NCBI GenBank assembly: GCA_963667535.2
Contig: CAXXDU010000002.1
Span: 1,488,001 to 1,552,000, forward strand
Length of the DNA: 64,000 nucleotides
Direction of reading: 5' to 3'
DNA from: UBA5614 sp963667535
GTDB lineage: Bacteria > Cloacimonadota > Cloacimonadia > Cloacimonadales > Cloacimonadaceae
Numbering within the stretch: position 1 is the stretch's first letter; each line of letters opens with the position of its first letter. Below the pieces are notes generated by a model. That model made no database searches and was not told where the DNA came from. It worked only from the letters and a program-made list of their open reading frames with translations. Positions 34,448 through 43,907 of this stretch are shown piece after piece. Both the position numbers and the translations under genes were made by a program.

Positions 34448-35398
34448 CTACTCTGTCAATTTATTAGCTATCAGGCTGCCGACTATCACGTTGTTTCGGA
34501 GTAATGCCAGATTGGCTTCCACAGATTTACCCTGAGTGATTTCTGAAAGACGTTTCAATAGCCAGGGAGTAATGGTTTTCCCTTTAATATTTTGTAGATT
34601 TGCTTCATTCACAGCTTGCTCGATGTAGGGCTCAATCTGCTCTGAAAGCATATTGTATTCATTGGGGATGGGATTCATAACAATCATTCCTGTAGCTGAA
34701 TCAGGTTTGCCGAAACTCGTTAAACTACGATATGCATTTGTAATGGTTTGAGCATCATCAACTCGGTCAATCTTGTGGGAAGTAGTCTGAGTGTAAAAAG
34801 CAGGGCAGAAGTCTGTCTGCCAGCCATAAACAGGCACGGAAAGACTTTCCAGTTGTTCCAGTGTAGCAGGAATATCCAGAATGGCTTTGCATCCTGCTGT
34901 AACCACAATTACGGGAATACTTGCCAAAGCCTGTAAATCAGCAGAGATATCAAGGCTATCCTGCCAACCCCGGTGCACTCCGCCAATACCACCAGTGGCA
35001 AAAACCTCTATCCCAGCCTGATATGCTAAAAACATCGTAGCGGAAACAGTAGTTCCTCCGCTCCATTTTTGAGCAACAGCCAAAGGAATATCCCTCAGAG
35101 CTATCTTCTTTAAAACACCGCTGACAGAATCAGCCTGTGTGAGTCCAGAAAGTTTCGCCATGTCTTCATCATCCAAACCGATATGAATAATGCCATCAAT
35201 GAAAGCAATTGTAGCAGGAGTGACACCTTGTTCTTTGGCAAGCTTCTCCAGTTCAAGCGCAATCTCCATATTCCGGGGATAGGGCAGACCATGTGTGATA
35301 ACAGTTGATTCCAAAGCCAGGACAGGCGTGTGATTTGTCAGTGCAGCATCAACTGCTGCAGATAACTTGATGGATGGAGCTAAAGTACTTATACTCAT
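34448..35398 (-). CDS. psuG: pseudouridine-5'-phosphate glycosidase
   Basis: 316 residues, the usual PsuG length. LALESTVITHGLPYPRN at the N-terminus, AVAQKWSGGTTVSATMFLA, EVFATGGIGGVHRGW and VTAGCKAILDIPATLE, which carry the family's phosphate- and uracil-contact residues and the catalytic lysine. It splits pseudouridine 5'-phosphate into uracil and ribose 5-phosphate. No PsuK kinase or transporter gene is adjacent, so the substrate is presumably phosphorylated by an enzyme encoded elsewhere. Confidence 0.95.
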   Translation of the reverse strand: MSISTLAPSIKLSAAVDAALTNHTPVLALESTVITHGLPYPRNMEIALELEKLAKEQGVTPATIAFIDGIIHIGLDDEDMAKLSGLTQADSVSGVLKKIALRDIPLAVAQKWSGGTTVSATMFLAYQAGIEVFATGGIGGVHRGWQDSLDISADLQALASIPVIVVTAGCKAILDIPATLEQLESLSVPVYGWQTDFCPAFYTQTTSHKIDRVDDAQTITNAYRSLTSFGKPDSATGMIVMNPIPNEYNMLSEQIEPYIEQAVNEANLQNIKGKTITPWLLKRLSEITQGKSVEANLALLRNNVIVGSLIANKLTE

Positions 35399-35437
35399 TT
35401 ACGTATCCTCAATCAGTCTTCTCAATAAATTCAGAGT

Positions 35438-35474
35438 GTCATTCCTGCGCAGGCAGGAATCCATGCTGTTTTAG
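35438..35474 (+). repeat. GTCATTCC-type repeat with ATGCTGTTTTA tail
   Basis: gtcattcctgcgcaggcagg, then aatccatgctgttttag. Almost the same as 50566-50601, including the tail. Confidence 0.8.
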
Positions 35475-35666
35475 TATATTTTCCGCTGGCGGTTTTGTTT
35501 CTAAAGACATCGATGTAATACAATTAGAACCTGCCAGAAGACAGAACTACTTATTTAAATCAATTCAGAGCTGAAATACTCAAATGTGGATATATCTATC
35601 TTGTAAAGACAAAAAGACATAAATCCCTTTTTCGATTGTTTTGTGTATTTCGTGGTAAAGTAAGTA

Positions 35667-36164
35667 CTATCTTTCGACTAAATTGGTGTTCAAGCTGTCA
35701 TTCGGGATGATTTGGACAAGCAAGGACATAACTCCTGCTCTTACCATATCAATCTCTTTGGCTGCCGCATAAGATAAATCAAGCTGCCGATGTCTTCTGA
35801 ACGGACCTCTGTCGTTGACACGCACAACGACTGATTTGTTGTTTTTGGGATTTGTCACTTTCAATAGGGTGTTAAAGGGGAGTGTTTTGTGAGCACAGGT
35901 AAAATCTAAGCGGTCATACCTTTCACCGCTGGATGTTCTTCTGCCATTGAAACAACGTGAATAAAACGTTGCAACCATGGTGTCCACCACCGCTGGTATC
36001 CCGGGTGGTTCTTGTGTGTGCAATGAGTCTATCACCAGGGCTGATTGACCCTGGATAAAGGCATCACTGCCGATTCCGGTAGCCGGCTCTGCAATCATCA
36101 AAGGCGTACAATAAAGTTGCAATCCCAGAACTCCGACTAATAGTAATTTCGTTCTTCTTTTCAT
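35667..36164 (-). CDS. RlpA-like septal-ring lytic transglycosylase
   Basis: 165 residues from ATG 36164 (MKRRTKLLLVGVLG), which puts a signal peptide at the N-terminus; a longer frame start is unlikely. The double-psi beta-barrel core has ATFYSRCFNGRRTSSGERYD, FTCAHKTLPFNTLLKVTNPK and VVRVNDRGPFRRHRQLDLSY, with the conserved Asp/His/Asp set of RlpA. RlpA cleaves denuded glycan strands at the division site. No SPOR domain and no lipobox cysteine at the usual place. Monocistronic by position. Confidence 0.85.
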   Translation of the reverse strand: MKRRTKLLLVGVLGLQLYCTPLMIAEPATGIGSDAFIQGQSALVIDSLHTQEPPGIPAVVDTMVATFYSRCFNGRRTSSGERYDRLDFTCAHKTLPFNTLLKVTNPKNNKSVVVRVNDRGPFRRHRQLDLSYAAAKEIDMVRAGVMSLLVQIIPNDSLNTNLVER

Positions 36165-36386
36165 AATTTGTTCCAAATATGGATAAGCTCTTTGTTTCCC
36201 ATACCCCAAAACCTGTCAAGCTATAAATGTCTTGAAAGACAGATATGTCGTATCACTGCAATACGTTATGGCAGACATATGTCACAGGTATAAATGACAC
36301 GTATTGGGAAATATCAAGACTCACTCGGGGAGTTTTGAGGTATAAAACAGGATTAATAATTTGTAACTCAATCGGGATAAAAAAAA

Positions 36387-36413
36387 GGGATGCAGTTTTC
36401 TATTCTGCATCCC
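36387..36413 (-). terminator. rho-independent terminator of the endonuclease gene
   Basis: Stem GGGATGCAG / CTGCATCCC with a 9-nt loop. On the minus strand a run of eight T follows, about 22 nt past the stop at 36435. Confidence 0.9.
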
Positions 36414-36434
36414 AAAAAGTGAGTAAAATATGGA

Positions 36435-39068
36435 TTATTTCATCAGTATCATTTTCTTGTTGGTTGTGAAGTCACCGCTGGTCATGCGGAAGAAATATAT
36501 ACCGGGAGAAACCATGGTACCTTTAATATCTTTACCATCCCAGGCCAGATTGTACTCTCCAGCATCTTTTGTGCCGGAGAATAGTGTACGGATATGTTGA
36601 CCTTTAAGATTGTATATCTCTAACCGGATATCCGATGATTTGGCAAGAGAGAAAGGTATGTTAATGGATTGGTTGAAAGGATTGGGATACATCTCTTGCA
36701 CGACAGGAGTGCTGTTATCAACAGGAGATTGAGGGTCTTCAGGTGTTTCAATCCCTTTTAAGGTAAGATTGAAGGTTGGGTACATGCCAATCTCAGCATT
36801 ATTGCCACCACTGACATCTTCCAGAGCAAATACGAGAGTATGATCTTCAGCTGTCTTTGAACTGTTAATAACATTAAAGGTGATTTCCTGTGTTGTGGAA
36901 CTTCCGGCAGGGAACACCAATGTTTTTGTAGTAAAACAATCTACTTCAGACGCATCGCCATCTCTCAGAATAATCCGGGCTACAGTGGGTTCTGTCTCAC
37001 TGGGATTTAGGATAGAAATCTTCATAGTGACTGTATCTGAAGATTTGTCAACCAGAGCACTTGCTGGACTGAACTGCAAGGTTGTGCTAGAGGATTTTGC
37101 TCCCCAAATGCTGGAGACGTATTCCGGATGGTCAACATAAGGATTTCTGTTTGACATAAAACTATAAATGGAAGCATTACGATTATATTCCCAAGTACTT
37201 ACAGGGTCAGCAGCATGCCAGGCAAGCATTGTAGGCAGCATGTCAACACCGCTGATGCTCAGGCTCATCTCATAACGAGTAGTAAAATATAACAGTGCCC
37301 TGGCGCAGTCACCTTTATGCTGAAGAGCGGGTTCAAAAACAGTCTGCCCTGCTGCATTAGTACCACGCTTACTGACATACCCGTTATAGGTTGCATAAGT
37401 AGTTGTCTGAGTTGAAACTACTCCATAAGGTAAATTGCCTCGTGATGAATTTACACCTGAATTTGTGGGGAAGAGGTGATGCAGGTCTGCTGTTTTGATG
37501 TTAACTTCGCTAGTGCCCATCCAGCTTTGGGCGAAAGTATGTTCTGTATTGGGGTCTGTGCTACCGGTATAACTGTAGCCCACATTATAATCCTGACCGA
37601 TATATACGCAGCGGATATAACCAGCTTGCAAATCAAGAGTCTGATACAGATAGACTTTGGCTCCGGAATAACTGGAATAGGTATTATTGTGGATGAGAGT
37701 ATGCAAACCAGACTTCAACGCTGTTCCTGTAAGTCCGCTGACAGAATTGTAATACCCGTTGAAAGGGTCAGATGCAGTCGTAGTTGCAGTAATAGTATTG
37801 GATGAAGCGCTTGTTCCATTGGTATTATAGGCACGAATCCTGTAGTAATATGTTGTCGAAACGGCAAGTCCTGTTACTGACTTGGTTGTAGCGCTTACGG
37901 TCAGATTACTATATCCTGTAACAAATGTGCCGAATGAACTGCTGGTAGATACATCAAAACGATAGGAAGTAGCACCGGAAGAAGCATTCCAGTTAGCAGT
38001 GAAACTGTTTCCTGTGATGGAAGTAGCAGCTATTGCTACAGGAGCAGGAGGAGCTCCGCCTGTTGTTGAAAATGAAATGTCTGTTCCGTAAGATGTACCA
38101 ATGCTATTGGTAGCATAAGCACGTACATGGTATGTTGTAGCAGCTGTCAATCCGGTAATGGAGCTTGTGAAAGTACCTGTTCCGCTACCGTCGGTTGTAT
38201 GACTGCCTGTTGCTACAGGATTGGCTGTCAATGCCCAACAAACGCCTCTGGCAGTTACAGTTGCTCCGCCATCTGCAGTTACATTTCCACCGCTGGTAGC
38301 TGTGGTAGTTGTAATAGCTGATACAGCAGTAGTAGTAACTGTCGGTGCACTTGCGGAACCGGCAGCGGTTATGGAGACATTATCTATACCCAAAGCCTGA
38401 GCATTGGTAGTTGTAGTACCTGAGGTGGCTGAATAGTTCCAGGCAAGGTAGAGATTGCTTCCGGCAGCCAACGCAACGGCTAGCGTTTTGCTGCTAACAT
38501 TGGACGTTGCTCCCGGTGCCGTCGTATATCCGGAATTGTCAGCATCTGCTGCAAAAGAAGTCAGGAAGTTGGTTCCTGCCGAAGTCCAGGATGTTCCTGT
38601 CGTAGAATAGTACATTTGGATAGAATATCCTGCAGCGTTTGAACCCTTGCGGTATTTTTCCACACCATAAGAGATTGTGAAATTGCTGATCTGCGAAGCA
38701 CCGTTATTTGTTAGTAATACGTAAAGGTTACCACTGACAGTACCAGAACCGGATGATACCCATCCCACTGCACGGTCTGTGGCACTACCTGCTACTCCTG
38801 CCCCATAATTATATATACCGTTTCCGGCTGTGGTGGACATGGAGTTTCCTGCTATTATTGCTGTCTGAGTCAGAGCAGCAGAATAAGTTCCCAATGTACG
38901 GACAGTAGTATTTTTGTCTACTTTCCATCCGGTAGGTAACGTTGCGGTTGCACTTGTTCCGATAGTAAATCCTTCGGTTACATTTCCGCCTGCGCTTATA
39001 CTGACAGCTGAAATCAAAGAGAAAGCAACTGTAAATATAAGTATAAAAACAAAACACTTTGTTGTCAC
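36435..39068 (-). CDS. secreted endonuclease I with FN3 domains and sorting tail
   Basis: 877 residues from GTG 39068 (M-TTKCFVFILIFTVAFSLISA), chosen because AGAGGTG lies just upstream and a clean signal peptide follows; the frame itself opens further up. The N-terminal half has a jelly-roll-like domain (about 30-240) and fibronectin type III repeats. About 450-670 is a non-specific endonuclease I domain: NTEHTFAQSWMG, DLHHLFPTNSGVN, RGNLPYGV, KGDCARALLYFTTRY and NRNPYVDHPEYV keep the catalytic His/Asn set. The sorting tail ends it (MYPNPFNQS, LEIYNLKGQHI, SPGIYFFRMTS). Likely extracellular nucleic-acid scavenging. Confidence 0.9.
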   Translation of the reverse strand: MTTKCFVFILIFTVAFSLISAVSISAGGNVTEGFTIGTSATATLPTGWKVDKNTTVRTLGTYSAALTQTAIIAGNSMSTTAGNGIYNYGAGVAGSATDRAVGWVSSGSGTVSGNLYVLLTNNGASQISNFTISYGVEKYRKGSNAAGYSIQMYYSTTGTSWTSAGTNFLTSFAADADNSGYTTAPGATSNVSSKTLAVALAAGSNLYLAWNYSATSGTTTTNAQALGIDNVSITAAGSASAPTVTTTAVSAITTTTATSGGNVTADGGATVTARGVCWALTANPVATGSHTTDGSGTGTFTSSITGLTAATTYHVRAYATNSIGTSYGTDISFSTTGGAPPAPVAIAATSITGNSFTANWNASSGATSYRFDVSTSSSFGTFVTGYSNLTVSATTKSVTGLAVSTTYYYRIRAYNTNGTSASSNTITATTTASDPFNGYYNSVSGLTGTALKSGLHTLIHNNTYSSYSGAKVYLYQTLDLQAGYIRCVYIGQDYNVGYSYTGSTDPNTEHTFAQSWMGTSEVNIKTADLHHLFPTNSGVNSSRGNLPYGVVSTQTTTYATYNGYVSKRGTNAAGQTVFEPALQHKGDCARALLYFTTRYEMSLSISGVDMLPTMLAWHAADPVSTWEYNRNASIYSFMSNRNPYVDHPEYVSSIWGAKSSSTTLQFSPASALVDKSSDTVTMKISILNPSETEPTVARIILRDGDASEVDCFTTKTLVFPAGSSTTQEITFNVINSSKTAEDHTLVFALEDVSGGNNAEIGMYPTFNLTLKGIETPEDPQSPVDNSTPVVQEMYPNPFNQSINIPFSLAKSSDIRLEIYNLKGQHIRTLFSGTKDAGEYNLAWDGKDIKGTMVSPGIYFFRMTSGDFTTNKKMILMK

Positions 39069-39282
39069 ATCACACCTCTCTGTTTTATTTATTACCGGGT
39101 ATAAAATTAAGCATGGAAACACACCCGGATACAAATTACATATTATGAAAAGCATAAAAGTTAGTCAAGTTGTAATTCATAATCTGACATAAAGATACGG
39201 ATTATCATCAAAAACCTCAGAATGCTTTGAAAACGTCGTATCGCGTTTAGTCCTTTATAGATAGCTATCAAGGTGAATTAAC

Positions 39283-39311
39283 TTGACTTGTATTGAGTAT
39301 TTAATTATATA
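39283..39311 (+). promoter_or_regulatory. promoter of the small lipoprotein gene
   Basis: TTGACT at 39283-39288, 17-nt spacer, TATATA at 39306-39311; start codon at 39350 behind aaggagg. Confidence 0.6.
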
Positions 39312-39349
39312 GTTTATTAGTAATCTATATAGGAAAATAAGGAGGTATT

Positions 39350-39670
39350 ATGATTAAGGATTTGATTATAGTTTGCTTAGCAATGCTTATCATGCTATTC
39401 TCTGTAGGTTGTGAGATGTCAAAAGCAAAAATTACCAGGATAGTAGCTGCTTCACTGCAAAAGAGCTTAAGCTTTGACCCTCAATATATGGAGACCAACA
39501 TGAAGCTTAAAGAATTAACAATAGAAAGGATAGAGAAAAACTCTTACAGAGGTATAGCAAAAATCGAATACACTGGAGTTATTCATTCCATACCTTTGTT
39601 GATCACAGTCAAGAACTCCGGAGTTACCTGGGAGTTAGAACCTGGCGCACTGGCATTTATACCCAGATAA
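39350..39670 (+). CDS. small lipoprotein of unknown function
   Basis: 106 residues. Hydrophobic leader with lipobox LFSVGC (Cys at about 22), then a charged helix and a beta-rich end (YRGIAKIEYTGVIHSIPLLI ... VTWELEPG). The leader marks it as a membrane-anchored lipoprotein facing the periplasm. Strong ribosome-binding site aaggaggt and a good promoter. No family recognised. It is the only plus-strand gene between 10.8 and 55.4 kb, and converges on the L27 gene. Confidence 0.7.
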   Translation: MIKDLIIVCLAMLIMLFSVGCEMSKAKITRIVAASLQKSLSFDPQYMETNMKLKELTIERIEKNSYRGIAKIEYTGVIHSIPLLITVKNSGVTWELEPGALAFIPR

Positions 39671-39710
39671 GTACAGCAGCGTTAAGCTTAATTCCGGATA
39701 AGAAATAAAA

Positions 39711-39736
39711 AAAGACTCCCGTTATCGAGAGTCTTT
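39711..39736. terminator. bidirectional terminator between lipoprotein gene and rpmA
   Basis: Stem AAAGACTC / GAGTCTTT with a 10-nt loop, A-run on the left and T-run on the right, between two convergent genes. Confidence 0.85.
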
Positions 39737-39762
39737 TTAAATAAGTTAAAGTTTATATTTGG

Positions 39763-40020
39763 TTATTCGTTTGGAATAACGCTGATGTATTTACGTCCGT
39801 TTGCTTTGGTACGAAAGAGTACTTTGCCTTCAATCTTACTAAAGATAGTGTAGTCTTTTCCCATTCCTACGTTGTCACCGGGGTGGAATTTAGTTCCTCT
39901 CTGACGAACGATGATATTACCTGCTATGACAGCTTCACTGCCATATTTCTTAACACCAAGATACTGGGGATTACTTACTCTGCCGTTACGACTACTGCCA
40001 ACACCTTTTTTATGTGCCAT
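39763..40020 (-). CDS. rpmA: 50S ribosomal protein L27
   Basis: 85 residues. MAHKKGVGSSRNGR, then GVKKYGSEAVIAGNIIVRQRGTKFHPG and VGMGKDYTIFSKIEG: complete L27. The N-terminus has no Firmicutes-type cleaved extension, and there is no Prp protease gene between L21 and L27. Follows rplU after 12 nt; terminator downstream. Confidence 0.98.
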   Translation of the reverse strand: MAHKKGVGSSRNGRVSNPQYLGVKKYGSEAVIAGNIIVRQRGTKFHPGDNVGMGKDYTIFSKIEGKVLFRTKANGRKYISVIPNE

Positions 40021-40032
40021 AATTCGCCTCTT

Positions 40033-40350
40033 TTAACCTGTAATAATATCAGTGATTCTGATGTCTGTGTATTGAGCGCGGAAACCTTTTTTAACCCGGT
40101 AGCCTTTTCTCTTTTTCTTATGGAAAATGATAACTTTCTTACCTTTTCCGCTGTCAACAACTTCTGCTAAAACTTTAGCGCCTGTAACGACCGGCTGTCC
40201 GAAATGAATTTCATCATCAGAGCGGACAAGCAAGACACGGTCTATTTCGACCTTGTGTCCGGGCTCAGTCGCATCCAGCAAGGGGACGCGTATTACAGCG
40301 TTCTTTTCTGCCCTGTACTGAAAACCTTTGAAATCAATAATGGCGTACAT
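40033..40350 (-). CDS. rplU: 50S ribosomal protein L21
   Basis: 105 residues. MYAIIDFKGFQYRAEKN, VEIDRVLLVRSDDEIHFGQP and VIIFHKKKRKGYRVKKGFRAQYTDIRI are the usual L21 segments, with the RNA-binding KKRKGYR.K.G cluster. Ribosome-binding site AAGGAG before ATG 40350. Follows the RNase G gene and precedes rpmA, an order common in bacteria. Confidence 0.98.
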   Translation of the reverse strand: MYAIIDFKGFQYRAEKNAVIRVPLLDATEPGHKVEIDRVLLVRSDDEIHFGQPVVTGAKVLAEVVDSGKGKKVIIFHKKKRKGYRVKKGFRAQYTDIRITDIITG

Positions 40351-40416
40351 TTTTGAGCTCCTTAAGCCTATTCATTTATATCTGTTTGTACAACGTCTTT
40401 TTAGGCAAGTTATATG

Positions 40417-41937
40417 TCAAGTAGTATATTTGGAAGTAAGGTCTTTTTCATCTGGTAAACTCAGGACTCTAAAGCTGTCCTGACGTACTGAGGAATCTTC
40501 CTGAAACTCAATCTGATGTTGATATGCAACAAAATAGTCTTTGTTTTTGCTGATGAATTCCATTACATTCGGATGCACTACAATGCGCAGTTTGTCATTA
40601 CTTATAAAATACTCAGCGCGGCTCAGCCATCTGTAAATCCTCATTACCACAGCATCACGGGAAAGAATCTTGCCTGTTCCGTTGCAATGAGGGCAAGGCT
40701 CGGAGTAATTGGCAACCAGTGATGTGCGCATTCTTTTGCGGGTAATCTCGACCAAACCTAGTTCAGTAAAAGTATAGACTTTATTCTTGGCTCTGTCTCT
40801 GTTTAAGCCTGTTTTAAGAGCATCCAGAACCTCATGTTTATGACCTTCATCAGTCATATCGATAAAATCCACCACTATCACACCGCTCAGGTCACGCAGC
40901 CTGATTTGGCGCGCAATCTCATTTGCTGCTTCGACATTGGTCTTTTTAATGGTCTCATTATAATTTGAGCTTCCGGTAAAACTACCTGTATTAACATCAA
41001 CAGAAACCATAGCCTCTGTCTGTTCCAGCCGGATATTACCGCCACTGGGCAGATAGACTCTGGAATGGAAGATCGTCTCAATCTTTTTTTCAATAGCCCA
41101 GGCATCAAAGATAGGCGAATCTTCTTTATAAACTTCCACTTTAGAAGAAAGTTCAGGAGCAATATCTTCCAACTGGGAAACGATTCTTTTAGCAAAGGCT
41201 TTGTCATCAATGACCAGGCGGTCTACGTGTTCTCCAAACAGGTCACGAATCAGGTAGTTTTCCAGTGCATTCTCTTCAAAAACGCAAGCTGGTGGCTTGG
41301 CATAATTAAGCTGCTTATCAATCAGTCTCCAGGTTTTGGCAAGCGCATTGTATTCATTAGTAAAATCTTCCTCACTATTGCCCTCAGCTTCAGTTCTGAC
41401 GATTAAGCCTACATGAGGATCTTTAATCGCAGTAAGTATATTGCGTATGCGTGATTTCTCATTAGAGGAATTGATTTTACGTGAAATAGCAATCTTGTTT
41501 TTATTGGGGAAATAGACCAGGTACTTGCCCGGGATGGATATCTGACCTGTGAGTCTGGCGCCTTTGCTGCCAATCGGACCTTTATGAACCTGAACAAGAA
41601 TTTCCTGTCCGGGTTTAAGCAATTGGGTTATTTTGGAGGAATCACCTTTGTTAATGTGCTTGCGGGGTGAATCAGTTTCAAATACATCCAGGAAATCCAG
41701 GACTATATCTGAGTAATGTAAAAATGCGGTTCTTTCCAGACCGATGTCTATAAAGGCTGCTCCCATTCCGGGGAGTACGTCCTTAACTATTCCTTTGTAG
41801 ATATTACCAACGAGGTTCTGGCGATTTTGTTTTTCAACAAACATCTCCACCAGTTTGTTCTCTTCCAGGACGGCAACTCTCTTTTCCAAAGGATGTACAT
41901 TGACAATAATTTCTGTCAAAATGTGTGACTTTTTCAT
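40417..41937 (-). CDS. rng: ribonuclease G/E family protein
   Basis: 506 residues from ATG 41937 (MKKSHILTEIIVNVHPLEKR); an in-frame TTG 12 nt upstream is a less likely start. S1 RNA-binding domain at about 35-125 (GNIYKGIVKDVLPGMGAAFID), RNase H-like/catalytic core with VSVDVNTGSFTG and GVIVVDFIDMTD giving the two metal-binding Asp, and the zinc-link CPHCNGTGKI. Length fits RNase G rather than RNase E: no long C-terminal scaffold. Role: endonucleolytic maturation of rRNA and mRNA decay. Confidence 0.95.
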   Translation of the reverse strand: MKKSHILTEIIVNVHPLEKRVAVLEENKLVEMFVEKQNRQNLVGNIYKGIVKDVLPGMGAAFIDIGLERTAFLHYSDIVLDFLDVFETDSPRKHINKGDSSKITQLLKPGQEILVQVHKGPIGSKGARLTGQISIPGKYLVYFPNKNKIAISRKINSSNEKSRIRNILTAIKDPHVGLIVRTEAEGNSEEDFTNEYNALAKTWRLIDKQLNYAKPPACVFEENALENYLIRDLFGEHVDRLVIDDKAFAKRIVSQLEDIAPELSSKVEVYKEDSPIFDAWAIEKKIETIFHSRVYLPSGGNIRLEQTEAMVSVDVNTGSFTGSSNYNETIKKTNVEAANEIARQIRLRDLSGVIVVDFIDMTDEGHKHEVLDALKTGLNRDRAKNKVYTFTELGLVEITRKRMRTSLVANYSEPCPHCNGTGKILSRDAVVMRIYRWLSRAEYFISNDKLRIVVHPNVMEFISKNKDYFVAYQHQIEFQEDSSVRQDSFRVLSLPDEKDLTSKYTT

Positions 41938-41984
41938 GTTATGTTCCAAAAGTTTATTTCAAGTCTTGCGACCTGATGTTTACG

Positions 41985-43706
41985 TTATTCAAAGTCAAAT
42001 GGCATGATACACAGGACGGTATACGGCTTAAAGATATTCTGCATTTGTGTATACAAAATATCAGCGATAGTGTCCAGACTAATGTTTTTGTTCATAGCCA
42101 GTCGACCTTTATCAAGTTGCTCCATAAAAAGCTCCCAATAGGGTTTCTTTTCAGGCAGGACAACTTTTTGCCAGGTTGTGATTTTTGCCAGGGTTGAGGC
42201 TTTCATGATAGCGTCATCAAGAGTTCCGATTTGGTCTATCAGATGATAATTTAACGCATCCTGGGCAGACCAGACTCTACCCCCGGCCAGGTTTTCCAGG
42301 CTGTCATAATCTATCTTTCGATATTGGACAACCCGGTGTTTAAATTCGCTATAGACTTTTTCTGAATTGCGTTGTAGCGATGCCAGTAACTCTTCAGATG
42401 GAGTATTCATAAGATTCATGGCACCGGCATATTTGCCAAAGTTAATACTCTGATTGGTTACACCGATTTTATTGCCCAGACCTGATGCATCCGGCAATAA
42501 CTGGATAACCCCGATAGACCCTGTCACAGTATATGGGTCAGCCATGATATAATCAGAAGCTGCGCTGATATAATATCCGCCCGAAGCAGCAACACCACTC
42601 ATTGAGATAACAATCGGGATTTCCTTTTTAAGGCTTTCAAGTTTGCGATAAATAAGCTCGGATTCCAGAGCACTGCCGCCGGGACTATTAACTCTGAACA
42701 CTACAGCTTTAATCTTTTTATCCTTCTTAATCTGGTCAATCAGTTTTTGTACCTTATCAGCTGTAATTCCGGTTTGGTTATATTGTGACATTCCTGTAGT
42801 AATGCCACCCTGTAAATAACAAACTGCGATTTTGTCTTTGGCTTTGTTATCGGTAGTTGTCGGATTGTAATCTGATATCGGAGTAAGCTGTTTCTTATCA
42901 ATACTATTCTGCTTGTAAAATTCGTCTTTACCCACTGCGTAATCAATCAGACCGGCTTCTTTGGCATATTCAGCAGAAATCAGATAATCAGCTCTTTGTT
43001 CAAAGATGGCTTTTACTTGCTGCGGAGTGAGTTTTCTCTGGTTGACCAGGTCGTTCATTAAAAGGCTGTATCTGCCTTCCAGAAGTTGTTTCATATTACC
43101 GTAAGTTTCCGGCGACAAAGAAGTACGGGAATATGTTTCACCATAACCCTTGAATTGTCCTGAGCGAATGATATTTACCTTGAGACCCAGCTTATCAAGC
43201 AGATTTTTGTAAAAGGAGATGTTGGCCTGAACTCCTTCAAAAAACATACCTGCGGAAGCAGCAGGTTCCATGGCAATTTTGTCTGCATAAGAAGCCAGCC
43301 AGTAGTCCTTTTGACTTTGCATGGTGAGATACGCAAGAACAGGCTTTTTACTTTGCTTAAAAACTTTGAGGGCTTCACCAATTTCGTGAATACCGGAATA
43401 ACTGACCTGAATAAAGCCGGGATTAATAATAATACCTTTTACGTTTTTATCATTTGCAGCTTGTTTGATTTTGGAGCAGATTTCTTCTACTGAAGAGGAG
43501 CTATTCATATTCCCAAATCCGAAATCATATTCGATTTCGTTATAGTCTTCGATTACACCAGCAGGGTTGATTTGCAGCCAGGTGTTGCTTTTCATAGGCT
43601 TCACGTAAGTCATATCCTTTGCAGGCTGGTTTAATCCTATAAAGAAAGCAATTACTGCAAGTACTGGAAAGACTATACAGATAATCAGTATAAAGTTTTT
43701 TTTCAT
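41985..43706 (-). CDS. sppA: signal peptide peptidase SppA, long (67K) type
   Basis: 573 residues with an N-terminal membrane anchor (about 5-25). Two tandem S49 domains: the first carries the general-base lysine in RSGQFKGYGE (about 185), the second the nucleophilic serine in MSGVAASGGYYIS (about 372), as in the fused SppA of Gram-negative bacteria. It degrades cleaved signal peptides in the inner membrane, relevant to the many secreted proteins in this window. Upstream is the tRNA-Ser gene; downstream is rng. Confidence 0.95.
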   Translation of the reverse strand: MKKNFILIICIVFPVLAVIAFFIGLNQPAKDMTYVKPMKSNTWLQINPAGVIEDYNEIEYDFGFGNMNSSSSVEEICSKIKQAANDKNVKGIIINPGFIQVSYSGIHEIGEALKVFKQSKKPVLAYLTMQSQKDYWLASYADKIAMEPAASAGMFFEGVQANISFYKNLLDKLGLKVNIIRSGQFKGYGETYSRTSLSPETYGNMKQLLEGRYSLLMNDLVNQRKLTPQQVKAIFEQRADYLISAEYAKEAGLIDYAVGKDEFYKQNSIDKKQLTPISDYNPTTTDNKAKDKIAVCYLQGGITTGMSQYNQTGITADKVQKLIDQIKKDKKIKAVVFRVNSPGGSALESELIYRKLESLKKEIPIVISMSGVAASGGYYISAASDYIMADPYTVTGSIGVIQLLPDASGLGNKIGVTNQSINFGKYAGAMNLMNTPSEELLASLQRNSEKVYSEFKHRVVQYRKIDYDSLENLAGGRVWSAQDALNYHLIDQIGTLDDAIMKASTLAKITTWQKVVLPEKKPYWELFMEQLDKGRLAMNKNISLDTIADILYTQMQNIFKPYTVLCIMPFDFE

Positions 43707-43763
43707 TCGTAACTCCGGTATCAGCTAAAAAATTGTGGCAAGAAGCATGGCTAAATAAAACAC

Positions 43764-43857
43764 TGGCGGAGATGTAGGGGTTCGAACCCTAGAAGCGCTT
43801 ATTAAACGCTTACACGATTTCCAATCGTGCTCCTTCAACCAGCTCGGACACATCTCC
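43764..43857 (-). tRNA. tRNA-Ser (anticodon GGA)
   Basis: 94 nt including an encoded CCA. Acceptor stem GGAGATG/CATCTCC, discriminator G, D-arm GTCCGAGCTGGTTGAAGGAGC, anticodon arm CACGATTGGAAATCGTG (loop TTGGAAA), long variable arm around AAGCG...CGCTT typical of serine tRNAs, and T-arm AGGGTTCGAACCCCT. Confidence 0.97.
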
Positions 43858-43907
43858 GCATGAATTGTGCTCATGCTTTTCTGCTCAGGGTTCCTGTCAA
43901 TCAAAAT

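Noticed and set aside
37451..37805. Short frames on both strands within the endonuclease gene
   Set aside because: They overlap the endonuclease I domain with conserved catalytic motifs in the main frame; shadows only.
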